From positions 1 through 17,213 of the forward strand of contig JBOGJG010000218.1 of NCBI GenBank assembly GCA_050747825.1: DNA of 17,213 bases. The letters are read 5' to 3'. Below, in pieces: positions 6,869 to 14,846 of this stretch; within the stretch, counting starts at the first letter, position 1, and each line of letters begins with the position of its first letter. Source of the stretch: JBOGJG01 sp050747825 (GTDB lineage Bacteria > Acidobacteriota > UBA6911 > RPQK01 > JBOGJG01). The translations under genes and the position numbers were made by a program. The notes under the pieces are model-generated. The model had not been told where the DNA came from, did no database searches, and saw only the letters and a program-made list of their open reading frames with translations.

Positions 6869-8034
6869 CTAAACAGCCTGAAACGGAACCAGACGATAAC
6901 CGAGGGCTTTAGCCTTTGCCTTCAGTCTGGTTTCCATACGTTTGCGGTAGCGGTGTTGATCGGCAGCAAATCGGCTCTCATCAAACTCCTGGCGGGTGGT
7001 TATGAGGTGGTAGATGATGCGGGCCAGCTTATGGGCGGCGGCGGTGATGGCTTTTGGGGCTCCGAGTTTGGCTCGCATGCGGCGGTAGAAATCGCCCAAA
7101 GCAGACTTGCTGTGATGCAGAGACTGGGCGGCCATGCGCAAGGCCGTGGCCGCTCTTGGCGCAGGTCGGTCTTTTTAATTTCGCTGCCCGTTTGGGTCGA
7201 GTCGGCAATCGAATGGGCTCCCTCAGGCCCATCGGATGGAGGCGGAAAATTTCCGAGTAGTTCTCGAATCTCCCGGTCGCAATCGGTAATCATGGACTGG
7301 TAGCTCCGGTAGATCGTCAATGACTGGCGCAGGGTGAACAGGTGCTCAGGGCGATAATCGCCCACCAGTGATTTGGCAATGACTTCAGAGTCGGCCTTGA
7401 TGCGTTTATGGCGCAAGTCCGCCAAAATCTGCGGGTCCCGTTCTCCTTCCAGAATCGCATCGATAATGGCCAGACCCGTCCAGCCGGTGATGTCACTGAT
7501 CACATGATGCAGTTGCAGGTTCATCTGATCGAGGGCCTTCTGCATATGATTGACGTGAGTGGCCGCCATCTGCACCAGACTCTCCCGATGGCGCAGCAAG
7601 GAACGAACCGCACAGACCTCCTGTTCAGGGCGGTAGGAAGCTCGCAACAGACCTACGGAGTGTAAAAACTGCAACCATTGACAGTCCGAGACATCGGTGC
7701 GCCGCCCGGGGACATTCTTGACATGGCGGGCATTGACCAAATAGACCTCAAAACCCCTTTCCTCTAAGATCTGAAACAAAGGAATCCAATACACTCCCGT
7801 CGATTCCATGGCCACCGTCTCAATCCCGCACTGCTTCAGCCAGTCCGCCAGGGCCTGGAGATCTGGTGTGAAGCTGGGATACGATCGTACCGGTTGCGGG
7901 TCTCGATCGGCAGGCACGGCGACGAAAATCTCCGTTGCCCCAATATCGATTCCGGCTGCATTCGGTCGCAGAACGGGCATTGCCGCTTTCTTCTTCCGGT
8001 CCTTCCGAGATTTGTTCGTGCGTTTTCTTGCCAT
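6869..8034 (-). pseudogene. IS110-family recombinase (transposase), deleted and frameshifted
   Basis: The N-terminal DEDD domain is complete: AGIDIGATEIFVAVP, MESTGVYW, then RRTDVSDCQWLQ, with the four acidic residues expected of the RuvC-like fold. The start is the ATG at 8034, chosen for the strong SD AAGGAGGAG just upstream; a basic MARKRTNKSRKDRKKK stretch follows. After REIRELLGNF (near 7245) the frame no longer matches the family. The expected C-terminal Tnp20 segment, with its serine-containing S-G-G-K motif, is mostly absent. Family sequence resumes one frame over, from about 7160 to 6869 (AATALRMAAQSLHHSKSALGDFYRRM and KLARIIYHLI). At least one deletion and one single-base frameshift are needed. 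Inactive. Confidence 0.85.
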
Positions 8035-8323
8035 CTCTCTCCTCCTTGATGCCGAGCGATGGCTGCCCAAGTCGCGCAAACGGGCATTCTCCTAAACGGG
8101 ATCGCCCGGCATTCCACATTCGGAATCCACAGACGTCACCACTGCAATGAGCGCGAGACTTGGAACCAGGCTAGCTACCGGGCTTCGGAAGCTCCATTGT
8201 TCGGCCGATTTTGACTGCTGCCACGCTCGGTCCCGAACATCATACAGCGACCCTGCTCCCGTTCCTTGCCTGTAATGACTCACCATCCGGGGAGTTGCAG
8301 GGCTAGCTAGAAGCAAGCGTTCT
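8035..8323. other. non-coding region upstream of the IS110-family gene (possible element end)
   Basis: This 289-bp stretch has no supportable gene; the open frame across it is only a shifted extension of the adjacent pseudogene. It should hold the left non-coding end of the IS110 element. In some IS110 elements that end encodes a bridge (seek) RNA. GGCTAGCTA occurs twice (near 8170 and 8302), and ATTCC/GGAAT arms lie near 8110-8128. I cannot place the element boundary. Confidence 0.4.
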
Positions 8324-8822
8324 TCAGGGAGCCTGGTCCAGCACCTCGCGGCTCTTGTGCAGCGCGTCGGCGGCAACACCGACCGCGGTGCCGATGCCGC
8401 TCCGATTGCTCCGGCGCTTAAGTAATAGGGCAGAGATTCTTGAGGGAAAATCGGACCGCTGGATGTCACGGAGGCGACGTAAGCGGCCAGAGCCCCGATT
8501 CCAGCCCCAAATCCCACTCCCGCACCAATAAGCGCCCCATTGAGCAGGCCGTCGGGCCTCTGCTGCAATCCCTCGATTCTCCGCACGGTCGACGCCGGAA
8601 GCCTTAGATTCTGACCTTCCCGGCGGACTCCAGGGCGTCGTCCGAGCGTCCAATCCATTCGGCTTCAATCCGTTCTCCCGTCTCCAGGGTCGGGATGATG
8701 GCCGAACCTTGCGGCAGAGCGTCTATCTTCTCCCAACGGCCGGGAATCAGGCCGGCGGCGGCTGAACTGCTGAACATTACAACCGCGGCAACGCAAATGA
8801 AAGAAACTGATTTGTGAGTCAT
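8324..8822 (-). pseudogene. exported glycine-zipper/LSm-like envelope protein, two frameshifts
   Basis: The ATG at 8822 follows a strong SD (GAAGGAGGGAGC) and begins a clear signal peptide (MTHKSVSFICVAAVVMFSSSAAA). An LSm-like segment comes next (GRWEKIDALPQGSAIIPTLETGERIEAEWIG). Reading shifts at about 8630 into RREGQNLRLPASTVRRIEG and a glycine-rich transmembrane zipper (LIGAGVGFGAGIGALAAYV). It shifts again near 8388 into GIGTAVGVAADALHKSREVLDQAP and a stop at 8324. Each join needs one missing base. The reconstructed protein of about 165 residues resembles hypothetical proteins I associate with Acidobacteria. Either the gene is decayed or the assembly has two base errors. Confidence 0.65.
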
Positions 8823-8960
8823 GCTCCCTCCTTCGAGAATGCGTGTCGCATTTCTCGTGCCAGCCGGAACTGGCCGCAAAGACTGGCAAAACAGGAACAG
8901 TCTGCCGGAAAACAGTCCATGTGCTGCCAAGAAACCTTGCGCTTCTGTATCATCGCTGCA

Positions 8961-8967
8961 GGAGGAA
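8961..8967 (+). promoter_or_regulatory. ribosome binding site of the YceI gene
   Basis: GGAGGAA sits four bases before the ATG at 8972 and decides this start over earlier in-frame codons. A TATCAT box at 8948-8953 is a possible -10, but I see no matching -35. Confidence 0.6.
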
Positions 8968-8971
8968 ACTT

Positions 8972-9520
8972 ATGCACTGGGAATTTGAACCGGGACACAC
9001 GGCGGCCGGGTTTCGCTGCCGGCACATGATGGTCACCTGGGTGGGCGGCCATTTCAAGAACATCCAGGGCAGCTTGGAATTCGATCCTGAACGGCCGGCC
9101 GAAAGTTCGTTTCAGGCAACCATCGATGCCAACGCCTTATGGACAGGCGACAGCGCGCGGGATGAGCACCTGCGCAGTCCCGACTTCCTGGATACGGCCA
9201 AGCATCCCCATATTCTCTTTCAGAGTTCCGGCGTAGAAGTTCTCGCTCCCAATGAATTTCGCGCTCATGGAAACCTGATCCTGCGCGGAGTCACGCGCTC
9301 TGTGCCGCTGGAGGTTCGTTACTGCGGCCAGTGGCAGACTCCATACTGGGAGGACGGCGCAGATAAAGGACCGGTGATCCGCGCCGGATTCTCGGCCGCT
9401 GCTGTGATAAATCGCCACCACTTCGAGGTCAACTGGAATTCCACTCTGGACAGGGGCGGCCTGGTGGTGGGCGATGAGGTCTTCATCGAAATCGACGTGG
9501 AAGCCCTGCACTGGCCATAG
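8972..9520 (+). CDS. YceI-family lipocalin-like protein, cytoplasmic form
   Basis: This 182-residue protein starts directly with the YceI fold (MHWEFEPGHTAAGFRCRHMMVTWVGGHF), so it has no signal peptide. Family landmarks are GSLEFDPERPAESSFQATIDANALWTGDSARDEHLRSPDFLDTAKHPHILF, then GNLILRGVTRSVPLEV and GDEVFIEIDVEAL. YceI proteins are beta-barrels that bind isoprenoid-like lipids; this role is known only for some members. Its length is normal and all strands appear present. It is placed divergently from the frameshifted envelope gene, with a 149-bp shared upstream region. Only the broken gene and mobile elements lie near it, so its role here is unknown. Confidence 0.9.
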   Translation: MHWEFEPGHTAAGFRCRHMMVTWVGGHFKNIQGSLEFDPERPAESSFQATIDANALWTGDSARDEHLRSPDFLDTAKHPHILFQSSGVEVLAPNEFRAHGNLILRGVTRSVPLEVRYCGQWQTPYWEDGADKGPVIRAGFSAAAVINRHHFEVNWNSTLDRGGLVVGDEVFIEIDVEALHWP

Positions 9521-9550
9521 CCGGTCCAAGCTGAAATGTCGCTCTTACGA

Positions 9551-9672
9551 GCGAATAGATAAAATAAGCTGCGTTTCGGCTTCGGTTGGGGACTGCCTTG
9601 GGTGGACTGCCCTTCTGCGGAAGGTCGCCTAAGCCGCGATTATGTCAATTCGGTGAGGGTGTTGAGGGGACG
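9551..9672. repeat. uninterrupted copy of a 108-bp repeat plus its upstream flank
   Basis: Positions 9565-9672 are identical base for base, by reading, to 16862-16969. The 16 bases at 9551-9566 (GCGAATAGATAAAATA) match 14811-14826 with one difference. The repeat begins TAAGCTGCGTTTCGG and ends GAGGGGACG. I do not recognise its function. It can be read through in one frame, but I see no evidence that it is coding. Confidence 0.85.
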
Positions 9673-9696
9673 GTGCGGATGAGGCTGCGGGAAGAT

Positions 9697-9716
9697 CCCG
9701 GCGGAGCGGGTTTTTT
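9697..9716 (+). terminator. weak intrinsic terminator-like hairpin
   Basis: CCCG at 9697-9700 pairs with CGGG at 9707-9710 around a six-base loop and is followed by six Ts (9711-9716). The stem is short, so this is tentative. It could end transcription from yceI. Confidence 0.35.
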
Positions 9717-9779
9717 CGAGACACGTCAGCTGCTGGGCCTAACTTCTGTCGAGCCGGTGCCCGTGCCCAGTGCGGAACG

Positions 9780-9917
9780 ATTCGGCAAAAGCTGCTGAAG
9801 ATCGGAGCGCAGGTCAGGATCAGTGTACGCCGGGTCTTAATATCCCTCGCCAGCAGTTATCCTTACCAGCAACTTTTCTCCCGAGTTTATAATCGGTTGG
9901 CGCCAGCGGCTGGTTAG
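9780..9917 (+). pseudogene. C-terminal remnant of an older IS1380-type transposase
   Basis: The frame reads TIRQKLLKIGAQVRISVRRV and ends SSYPYQQLFSRVYNRLAPAAG before a TAG at 9915-9917. It parallels the end of the complete IS1380 transposase nearby (RRVFKLGARVRETTRRI, then SSAYPEQETFFLVLQRI), so it is the last 45 or so residues of a related but different transposase. Nothing recognisable of the family is left upstream of 9777. The intact-ended IS1380 element begins 44 bases downstream. Confidence 0.65.
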
Positions 9918-10011
9918 CCGGGAGAATCACTGGGGAGTTCAAATCAGCCCAGACCATTAGCCCGGATTTTGCATAAAGGTTTTTGATGAGCGGCAGATAG
10001 GCACAAAAAAA

Positions 10012-10070
10012 TGCCCTACCTCTTTGGTAAAAAAGGAGTTGAAGAAAAACCCTAACCAAAGAGGAGGGCA
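10012..10070 (+). promoter_or_regulatory. long hairpin masking the transposase ribosome binding site
   Basis: TGCCC(TA)CCTCTTTGGT at 10012-10028 is complementary to ACCAAAGAGG(A)GGGCA at 10055-10070. This gives fifteen base pairs with a small internal bulge and a 26-base A-rich loop. The right arm contains the whole SD (GAGGAGGG, 10061-10068). Many IS elements fold read-through transcripts this way to block transposase translation; applying that here is inference. Confidence 0.6.
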
Positions 10071-10071
10071 A

Positions 10072-11409
10072 GTGCAACAAGCAAAGTGCCAGTACACCTT
10101 ACCGTTTCACTCCGACAGAAAACTCACCATAGATTTTGAGGGCGGACGGGTCAGCTCGGATGCGGGGCTGGCGTTGCTCTATGCCCTCGATCGCAGCCAG
10201 GGTCTGAGCCGGGGCTTCGCCGGCTGTCTGAAAGACGAACGAGACAGCCGCTACGTGCGCCATTCGGTCGAAAGCCAGACCGTGCAGCGCACGTTGCAGA
10301 TTGCCGCCAGATATGAAGATGGCAATGATGCGGACAGCCTGCGCTCGGATGCGGCGCTGAAGAGCTTTTGTGACGGGCTACCGGAAACAGGACCGGAACT
10401 AGCCTCAGCGGCGACGCTGTGCCGATTGGAGAACTCAGTAAACTGGCGTTCGATCTGGCGCATCTCGCAATGGTTGGTTTGCACCTATGCGAGGAAGCTT
10501 CGCAAGAGCGGGCGGCGAAGAATCGTATTGGATCTGGACTCGACCGATGATCCTACCCACGGGCAACAGGAGTTCAGTTTCTACCATGGCTACTTTGGGC
10601 GGCATATCTATCATCCTTTGCTGGTGTTTGACGCGGAGACGGGGGATCTGATCGCGGCCGTGCTGCGCGCGGGCAATCGGGGAGCCGCCGCGCGGGCGGT
10701 CTCGGTGCTGCGCCGCATCATCCAGCTCCTGCGCCAGAAGGTAAGCACCAATCTGGAAATTGAGATCCGGGGGGATTGCGGGTTCGCCACTCCAGATTTG
10801 TATGAGTACTGTGAGAGCGAAGGGCTCCAGTTCACGATCGGCTTGCCTCGCAACCCCCGGTTGGAGAGAGAAGTCGAGCCACTGGTCGAGAAGACGCAAT
10901 CAGACTTTCAGGTCCAGGGCATCAAACAGCGGCAGTTCACTGAATTCACCTACCAGGCCGACAGCTGGGAGAAAGCTCGACGGGTGATCGCCAAAGTGGA
11001 GGTGCACGAGCCGGGTCTGAACCGTCGTTTTGTGGTGACCAACCGGAGCGATCTGGACGCGCAATCTCTCTAGGACCATTACATCCTGCGGGGACAGACG
11101 GAGAACTATATCAAGGCGCTCAAGAATGACCTGGCGGCGGATCGATTAAGCTGTCACCGCTTCATCGCCAACCAGTTCCGGCTGCTCTTGCATGCGTTGG
11201 CCTATCAGCTGTTGTTGGCCTTGCGCCGTTATCTGGAGGGAACCCCTTGGCACAAACTCGAGATTGAGACCCTGCGACGAAGGGTATTCAAACTGGGTGC
11301 ACGGGTTCGGGAGACGACCCGGCGTATCTGGGTTCACTGCTCATCGGCTTATCCCGAGCAGGAGACCTTCTTTCTGGTGCTGCAGCGCATCTGCGGCCCG
11401 CCTGGGTAG
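10072..11409 (+). pseudogene. IS1380-family DDE transposase interrupted by an amber codon
   Basis: The start is the GTG at 10072 behind GAGGAGGG, rather than an upstream TTG. Family features include TIDFEGGRVSSDAGLALLYALD, LENSVNWRSIWR, catalytic Asp in VLDLDSTDDPTHGQQE, FYHGYFG and a second Asp in EIRGDCGFATPDLYEY. At 11071-11073 a TAG stands where a Tyr codon is expected (QSL-stop-DHYILRGQTENYIKALKNDL). The frame then continues unbroken to the normal end at 11409. The catalytic Glu (RGQTENYIK) lies after the stop, so the truncated product should be inactive without readthrough. Apart from that one base the gene looks intact, at about 445 residues. Confidence 0.88.
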
Positions 11410-11601
11410 CTGCTTCCCGGCTTTCGACAACCCCACTGAAGCCCTCGTCCAGGTGAACTGTCTCTAAAATCAGCCTCAAATCCCTCTTCGAGGGTCCTCC
11501 ATAGGCTATTCCATCACTCCTTGTGCTTTCTCCCCCCAAAAAACGACTTCAGGGCCCATTTTTGCCCCTCCACCTGAAAGTTTATGAAATATTCGGGTTA
11601 G

Positions 11602-11942
11602 CCCGGGTTAGCCGAGCCTTTGTCGCAATTCGTTGCTTTTTGTCACCTCCATGAGGACTGGGACCATGCAGCTGCCAAACCGATCTCCTAGCAGCCCTTT
11701 CTCAATTGAGAATCAGTATAAGGAGCCAATTTGAGCCTTAATCTTCATCAGAATACCTTTTGCAATTACTCGGTGAGATATCCGGGCTAGATGTCATTCT
11801 GGCGTAACCAGGTGTGGCTGGATCCGTGGTGCCGCTTGTTACGAAAGTCTTGGAGGTAGATGGCGGATAGTAAACTGCAACTCACTCGACTCTGTACCAT
11901 TAATCGAGAGCGAGAGTGGAGTACCGCTGGTATGAAAGAAAT
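11602..11942. other. non-coding stretch, no gene recognised
   Basis: About 340 bp between the IS1380 element and the end of the minus-strand gene. GGGTTAGCC occurs twice at its left edge (11595-11613). On the minus strand near 11785 the sequence TAGCCCGGAT resembles the IS1380 left-end junction, perhaps an old element end. No terminator or RNA gene is seen. Confidence 0.4.
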
Positions 11943-12674
11943 TCAAAACACCTTCGACTTCGACTTGAGTGGGATTGGCGGCGGTGATAACCGTTTGAAG
12001 GCTTGGGCACCATCCGGAAATTCACCATCACCTACTTGCGCCAAAAAAGTAGTAAACGTCGGCCTAGATACAAAATCCAGGAGCATCCAATCCACTTCCT
12101 CGGAGTTCTCTGAGTCACCATAATCAATCACCACCTTGGAAATACCTTGTACGGCCGTGGTTTCCAAACCTACAAAGACTCCGGCGAAGTTTCCCCCGGC
12201 TATACTTGCCTGTTCTACCAGGCCAAGCAGATTACCAAACATATCAAATGCGCTAATTCTTGCTGTTACTGCCTGATTGCCATTATCCAAAGAAAAAGCG
12301 ACTCTCTTTAGCGGAAACCTGAAGTTGATAACTAACGGGTGATTAGCATTGGCGGAAGGATCACCAGTGGATTCATTCCGAAGGACAGGCGTTGCTCTCG
12401 GAGGAGCAAGGCTAGTAGAAGCAATGAGTCTAATACGAATCTTCGGAACCGCAACACTGCTTTCCAGAAAAGTAACACCCCATGCGGAAAACAGATCAGA
12501 AACAATAGCACTCTCCTGTTGACCCTCGAAATCGAGGCGGATAGCCTCAGGGGTGAAAGACTGATCGTCTGTTAACTTGATGATAGTATTATTAGGGTTT
12601 GGCGGATGACCAGCGTGTAGGACAAAGATTGTAAAGGAAGCAAACAAAACCATAAGGATGGATGGCTTGATCAT
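11943..12674 (-). CDS. exported beta-rich protein of unknown function
   Basis: This 243-residue protein starts at an ATG with a strong SD (AAAGGAG). Residues 1-22 are a signal peptide (MIKPSILMVLFASFTIFVLHAG). The body has the look of a single carbohydrate-binding-like beta sandwich: AIRLDFEGQQESAIVSDLFSAWGVTFLESS, HPLVINFRFPLKRVAFSLDNG, ARISAFDMFGNLLG, and VVIDYGDSENSEEVDWMLLDFV. The pattern of an F-E-G-x-x-x-G-V-T-F start and a D-x-x-x-F end is common in exported proteins that often carry PEP-CTERM tails. None is present here; the C-terminus SPPPIPLKSKSKVF is basic and may be frameshifted. It lies downstream of the Asp-box protein gene on the same strand and may share its mRNA. Confidence 0.7.
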   Translation of the reverse strand: MIKPSILMVLFASFTIFVLHAGHPPNPNNTIIKLTDDQSFTPEAIRLDFEGQQESAIVSDLFSAWGVTFLESSVAVPKIRIRLIASTSLAPPRATPVLRNESTGDPSANANHPLVINFRFPLKRVAFSLDNGNQAVTARISAFDMFGNLLGLVEQASIAGGNFAGVFVGLETTAVQGISKVVIDYGDSENSEEVDWMLLDFVSRPTFTTFLAQVGDGEFPDGAQAFKRLSPPPIPLKSKSKVF

Positions 12675-12696
12675 GTCAACTCCTTTCTATATAAAA

Positions 12697-12767
12697 CGTC
12701 ACTCGTCATTCGTCACTCGTAATTGATAGTTGCTGTTGCGCTTACGAATGACGGATGACGAATGACG
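12697..12767. repeat. 25-bp-arm inverted repeat built from heptads
   Basis: The arms at 12697-12721 and 12743-12767 are complementary except for about four mismatches, with a 21-base loop. Both follow a 7-base period (CGTCACT/CGTCATT on one side, TGACGGA/TGACGAA on the other). It lies between two minus-strand genes and lacks a T-run, so it could act as a transcript-stabilising hairpin or simply be a repeat. Confidence 0.8.
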
Positions 12768-12840
12768 CTGCATATAGTCAGGCAAAAAACAAGGGACTCA
12801 TCCCACAGCCATGCACTTGGCCCGGGACTTGCATTCTGGA

Positions 12841-14361
12841 TTATCGAACCGCGGCGGCGTAAATGTCTCTCAATCCACTAAAGACGCCATGAAATCGCTT
12901 CCCCCACACATCGTTGTAAGGCCAGTACCAGTTATCCTGGTAATCGCCAATGAAACTATTCGTGTAGGTTCTTGGATCGGTCTGAAAGGAGTCCGCTATT
13001 TGTCCAGATTCTAGAAGGTTTCCTGAAGAATCAAGGCGCGCCCATCGTTCCTCGTACAGGATATTAGATGAATCAGCACTCCTGTCGTAGTAGAACACCA
13101 TCAAGTCGCCATTGTCATCGAAATCGACTGCGGGTTGAAATTGATCGTTAATCGTCGTCGCGGTGATTTTCTTTTTAATCTGCCAACCAGACGAAGACTT
13201 TGCCGTATAGAAAATATCCGTGTGCTCACGAGCACTGCTTTCCCATTCGTGCCAGACAACGCAGATTTTGTTGTCAATGTGATTCAATCGGGCGTGAGGG
13301 ATAGTCAAAGCACGGACATTTGCATTTAGAAAGGCCTGTACAGGGACTACGAATTCGCCACTTGCAGCCGTTTCCGGCGCAGTCCACGTCTGTCCATTGT
13401 CGTCTGAGAAGGACATTCGAATTTCTTTGGTAGCAAAATCAGACCATACCACGTAGACTCTTCCCGTAAATGGATGGATCAACATCTGTGTACCTAAGAT
13501 ATGACTTGAGGTCACTACCACCGGTGTCCCGAACGTTACTCCTCCATCCGTACTAAGTGCTACACGGACCTCATTCTGTGTCGGGTCAGAGATGTTGACT
13601 TTAACGTAGGAGACAAATACATACCCTCGGGTACCTGAGTACCAGGAGACTTCAACGTCCGGTTTATCCACACAAAAAGCACTTGAGTCGTTTCTCTCTA
13701 TAATCGCGGGGTCGTCAGTCGCCGGATTGCCATCATCCCAAGTAAAACCGCCGTCGTTGCTCCGCCACACAGCAATTGCATTCGGTGGTACATCGCAGGA
13801 GCTATTATATAAAACCCCTGTGTAATACATCCGTTCCGGCGCAACACCGCTCGCATAAGGGTTCTCATGGAGTACAGGATCAGCAGACCAGACAAAATCA
13901 GAAGGTCTAGGCATTTCGCTGTAGATCCACTGACCAAGACCGGTTTGAGTCGTGGCAACATAATTTCTGTAGATCTTTGTGTTATTCTCTGTCACGAGCT
14001 TTATGTAACCTATCGCTGTGTAGTCGGTGGTCCCGACCGTAAGGGTCATGATCGTAGGCTTAACATCATCCGCCGTATCGTCTAAAGTGACGCGGTTAGT
14101 GTAGAGCGCGCCAAACTGAGATGACGAAGTGCCAACTCCCCCACCTGATGAAGACTCATCTGAGACCGGCAAGGGCGGAGGAAAAGGGTTGGACCCCAGG
14201 AATTTCGTTATGCTGGGATAGTAGAGAGGCCCACTTAGGGTGTTAATCGCCTCTAAGGTCAAGGTTGGCGGTGGCGGAACTTGGCCGACTGATACCGCCG
14301 GAAGCCCAAGGGTTACCAGAAGCAAGCAAAATACAAAGAAACCGTTCCTCAAAGCTTTCAC
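12841..14361 (-). CDS. exported Asp-box (BNR/sialidase-fold) beta-propeller protein
   Basis: This 506-residue protein starts at a GTG with an SD (GGGAG) seven bases upstream. Residues 1-26 form a signal peptide (KALRNGFFVFCLLLVTLGLPAVSVG). A proline/serine-rich linker follows (29-80). The rest is a probable six-bladed propeller with three Asp-boxes of the S-x-D-x-G-x-T-W/F form: SNDGGFTW (201-208), STDGGVTF (270-277) and SDDNGQTW (319-326). YVVWSDF, ICVVWHEWE and PAVDFDDNGDLMVFYYD are further blade-like strands. Sialidase catalytic Arg and Tyr residues cannot be assigned, so I do not call it a sialidase. The end (FIGDYQDNWYWPYNDVWGKRFHGVFSGLRDIYAAAVR) is typical of exported exo-alpha-sialidase-like proteins. 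Confidence 0.8.
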   Translation of the reverse strand: MKALRNGFFVFCLLLVTLGLPAVSVGQVPPPPTLTLEAINTLSGPLYYPSITKFLGSNPFPPPLPVSDESSSGGGVGTSSSQFGALYTNRVTLDDTADDVKPTIMTLTVGTTDYTAIGYIKLVTENNTKIYRNYVATTQTGLGQWIYSEMPRPSDFVWSADPVLHENPYASGVAPERMYYTGVLYNSSCDVPPNAIAVWRSNDGGFTWDDGNPATDDPAIIERNDSSAFCVDKPDVEVSWYSGTRGYVFVSYVKVNISDPTQNEVRVALSTDGGVTFGTPVVVTSSHILGTQMLIHPFTGRVYVVWSDFATKEIRMSFSDDNGQTWTAPETAASGEFVVPVQAFLNANVRALTIPHARLNHIDNKICVVWHEWESSAREHTDIFYTAKSSSGWQIKKKITATTINDQFQPAVDFDDNGDLMVFYYDRSADSSNILYEERWARLDSSGNLLESGQIADSFQTDPRTYTNSFIGDYQDNWYWPYNDVWGKRFHGVFSGLRDIYAAAVR

Positions 14362-14539
14362 TTCAAACTCCCTTCTTAAGTTTTATCAATTACTGCCAAA
14401 AACAAAGGTAAGTCGCAGAAAAGGAGGGGATCGCCCCCGACCCTCAAAATCGGTCAAAAAAGAATTGCCGCCGTTCATAACCCCATCCTGCTTTCAATAA
14501 TTGATCAGTCCAAGCAGGAGCGACCCAACCCAAGGATTT

Positions 14540-14571
14540 TCATTACAAGATACCATCATTACAAGATACCA
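14540..14571. repeat. exact tandem duplication of a 16-bp unit
   Basis: TCATTACAAGATACCA occurs twice head to tail at 14540-14555 and 14556-14571. It lies in otherwise non-coding DNA upstream of the minus-strand Asp-box gene. Confidence 0.85.
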
Positions 14572-14661
14572 GATGAGGAAAAAAGTGGCGCGGCTTTTTC
14601 AAAGGTCAAATGGGTGAGCGATCTCATCGACGGTCACTGCTGCAATCGTCCCAATTGAGGT

Positions 14662-14699
14662 GGTCAGCGGTAAGCGGTCAACGGATTTAAGTGGTCAGC
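14662..14699. repeat. heptad repeat block (GGTCAGC type)
   Basis: GGTCAGC, GGTAAGC and GGTCAAC run consecutively at 14662-14682, and a further GGTCAGC lies at 14693-14699. On the other strand these read as TGACCGC-type heptads, like those at the other three sites. Confidence 0.75.
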
Positions 14700-14810
14700 C
14701 GTTCGAGAGCGCATCCGCCGTGACCGGACGTTGGTCCCAAGTGCCTGGGCGAGGAACAAAGCGGGAAACCAAGAGAGGAGGGCTGGCCCTGGAAGGAAGA
14801 GGCTCCAGAA

Positions 14811-14826
14811 GCGAATAGGTAAAATA
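14811..14826. repeat. left part of the repeat interrupted by the intron region
   Basis: GCGAATAGGTAAAATA differs at one base from 9551-9566, which in that copy runs straight into the 108-bp repeat. Here the rest of the repeat appears only at 16862, after the intron. Confidence 0.6.
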
Positions 14827-14831
14827 TCGCG

Positions 14832-14846
14832 CCAAGCTAAGCTTGG
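14832..14846 (+). other. hairpin in the presumed 5' exon of the intron
   Basis: CCAAGC and GCTTGG pair around a TAA loop, ending 16 bases before the presumed intron start. Some group II introns (class C) insert just downstream of such hairpins. The lineage of this intron is not established. Confidence 0.4.

Larger units (their letters stand above)
9961..11597 (+). mobile_element. IS1380-family insertion sequence with TTAG target duplication
   Basis: The left end CCCGGATTTTGCATAAA (9961-9977) matches the reverse complement of the right end (CCCGAATATTTCATAAA, 11581-11597) at 14 of 17 positions. TTAG flanks both sides, at 9957-9960 and 11598-11601, as expected for the 4-bp duplications I recall for this family. 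The 1,637-bp length is normal. The single transposase gene carries a stop codon. Between that gene's end (11409) and the right end are about 190 bp without a gene. Confidence 0.85.
14362..14810. other. intergenic region before the intron, no gene recognised
   Basis: Apart from the SD of the minus-strand gene, a 16-bp tandem repeat and one heptad block, nothing functional stands out in this 450 bp. The open frames here have no family resemblance or ribosome binding site. Confidence 0.4.

Noticed and set aside
8092..8658. A 188-residue minus-strand open frame
   Set aside because: Only its middle part is real sequence of the frameshifted envelope gene; the rest is out-of-frame read-through.
12841..14361. 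Calling the propeller protein a sialidase
   Set aside because: Asp-boxes are structural and occur in many propellers; the catalytic Arg triad and Tyr/Glu could not be identified.
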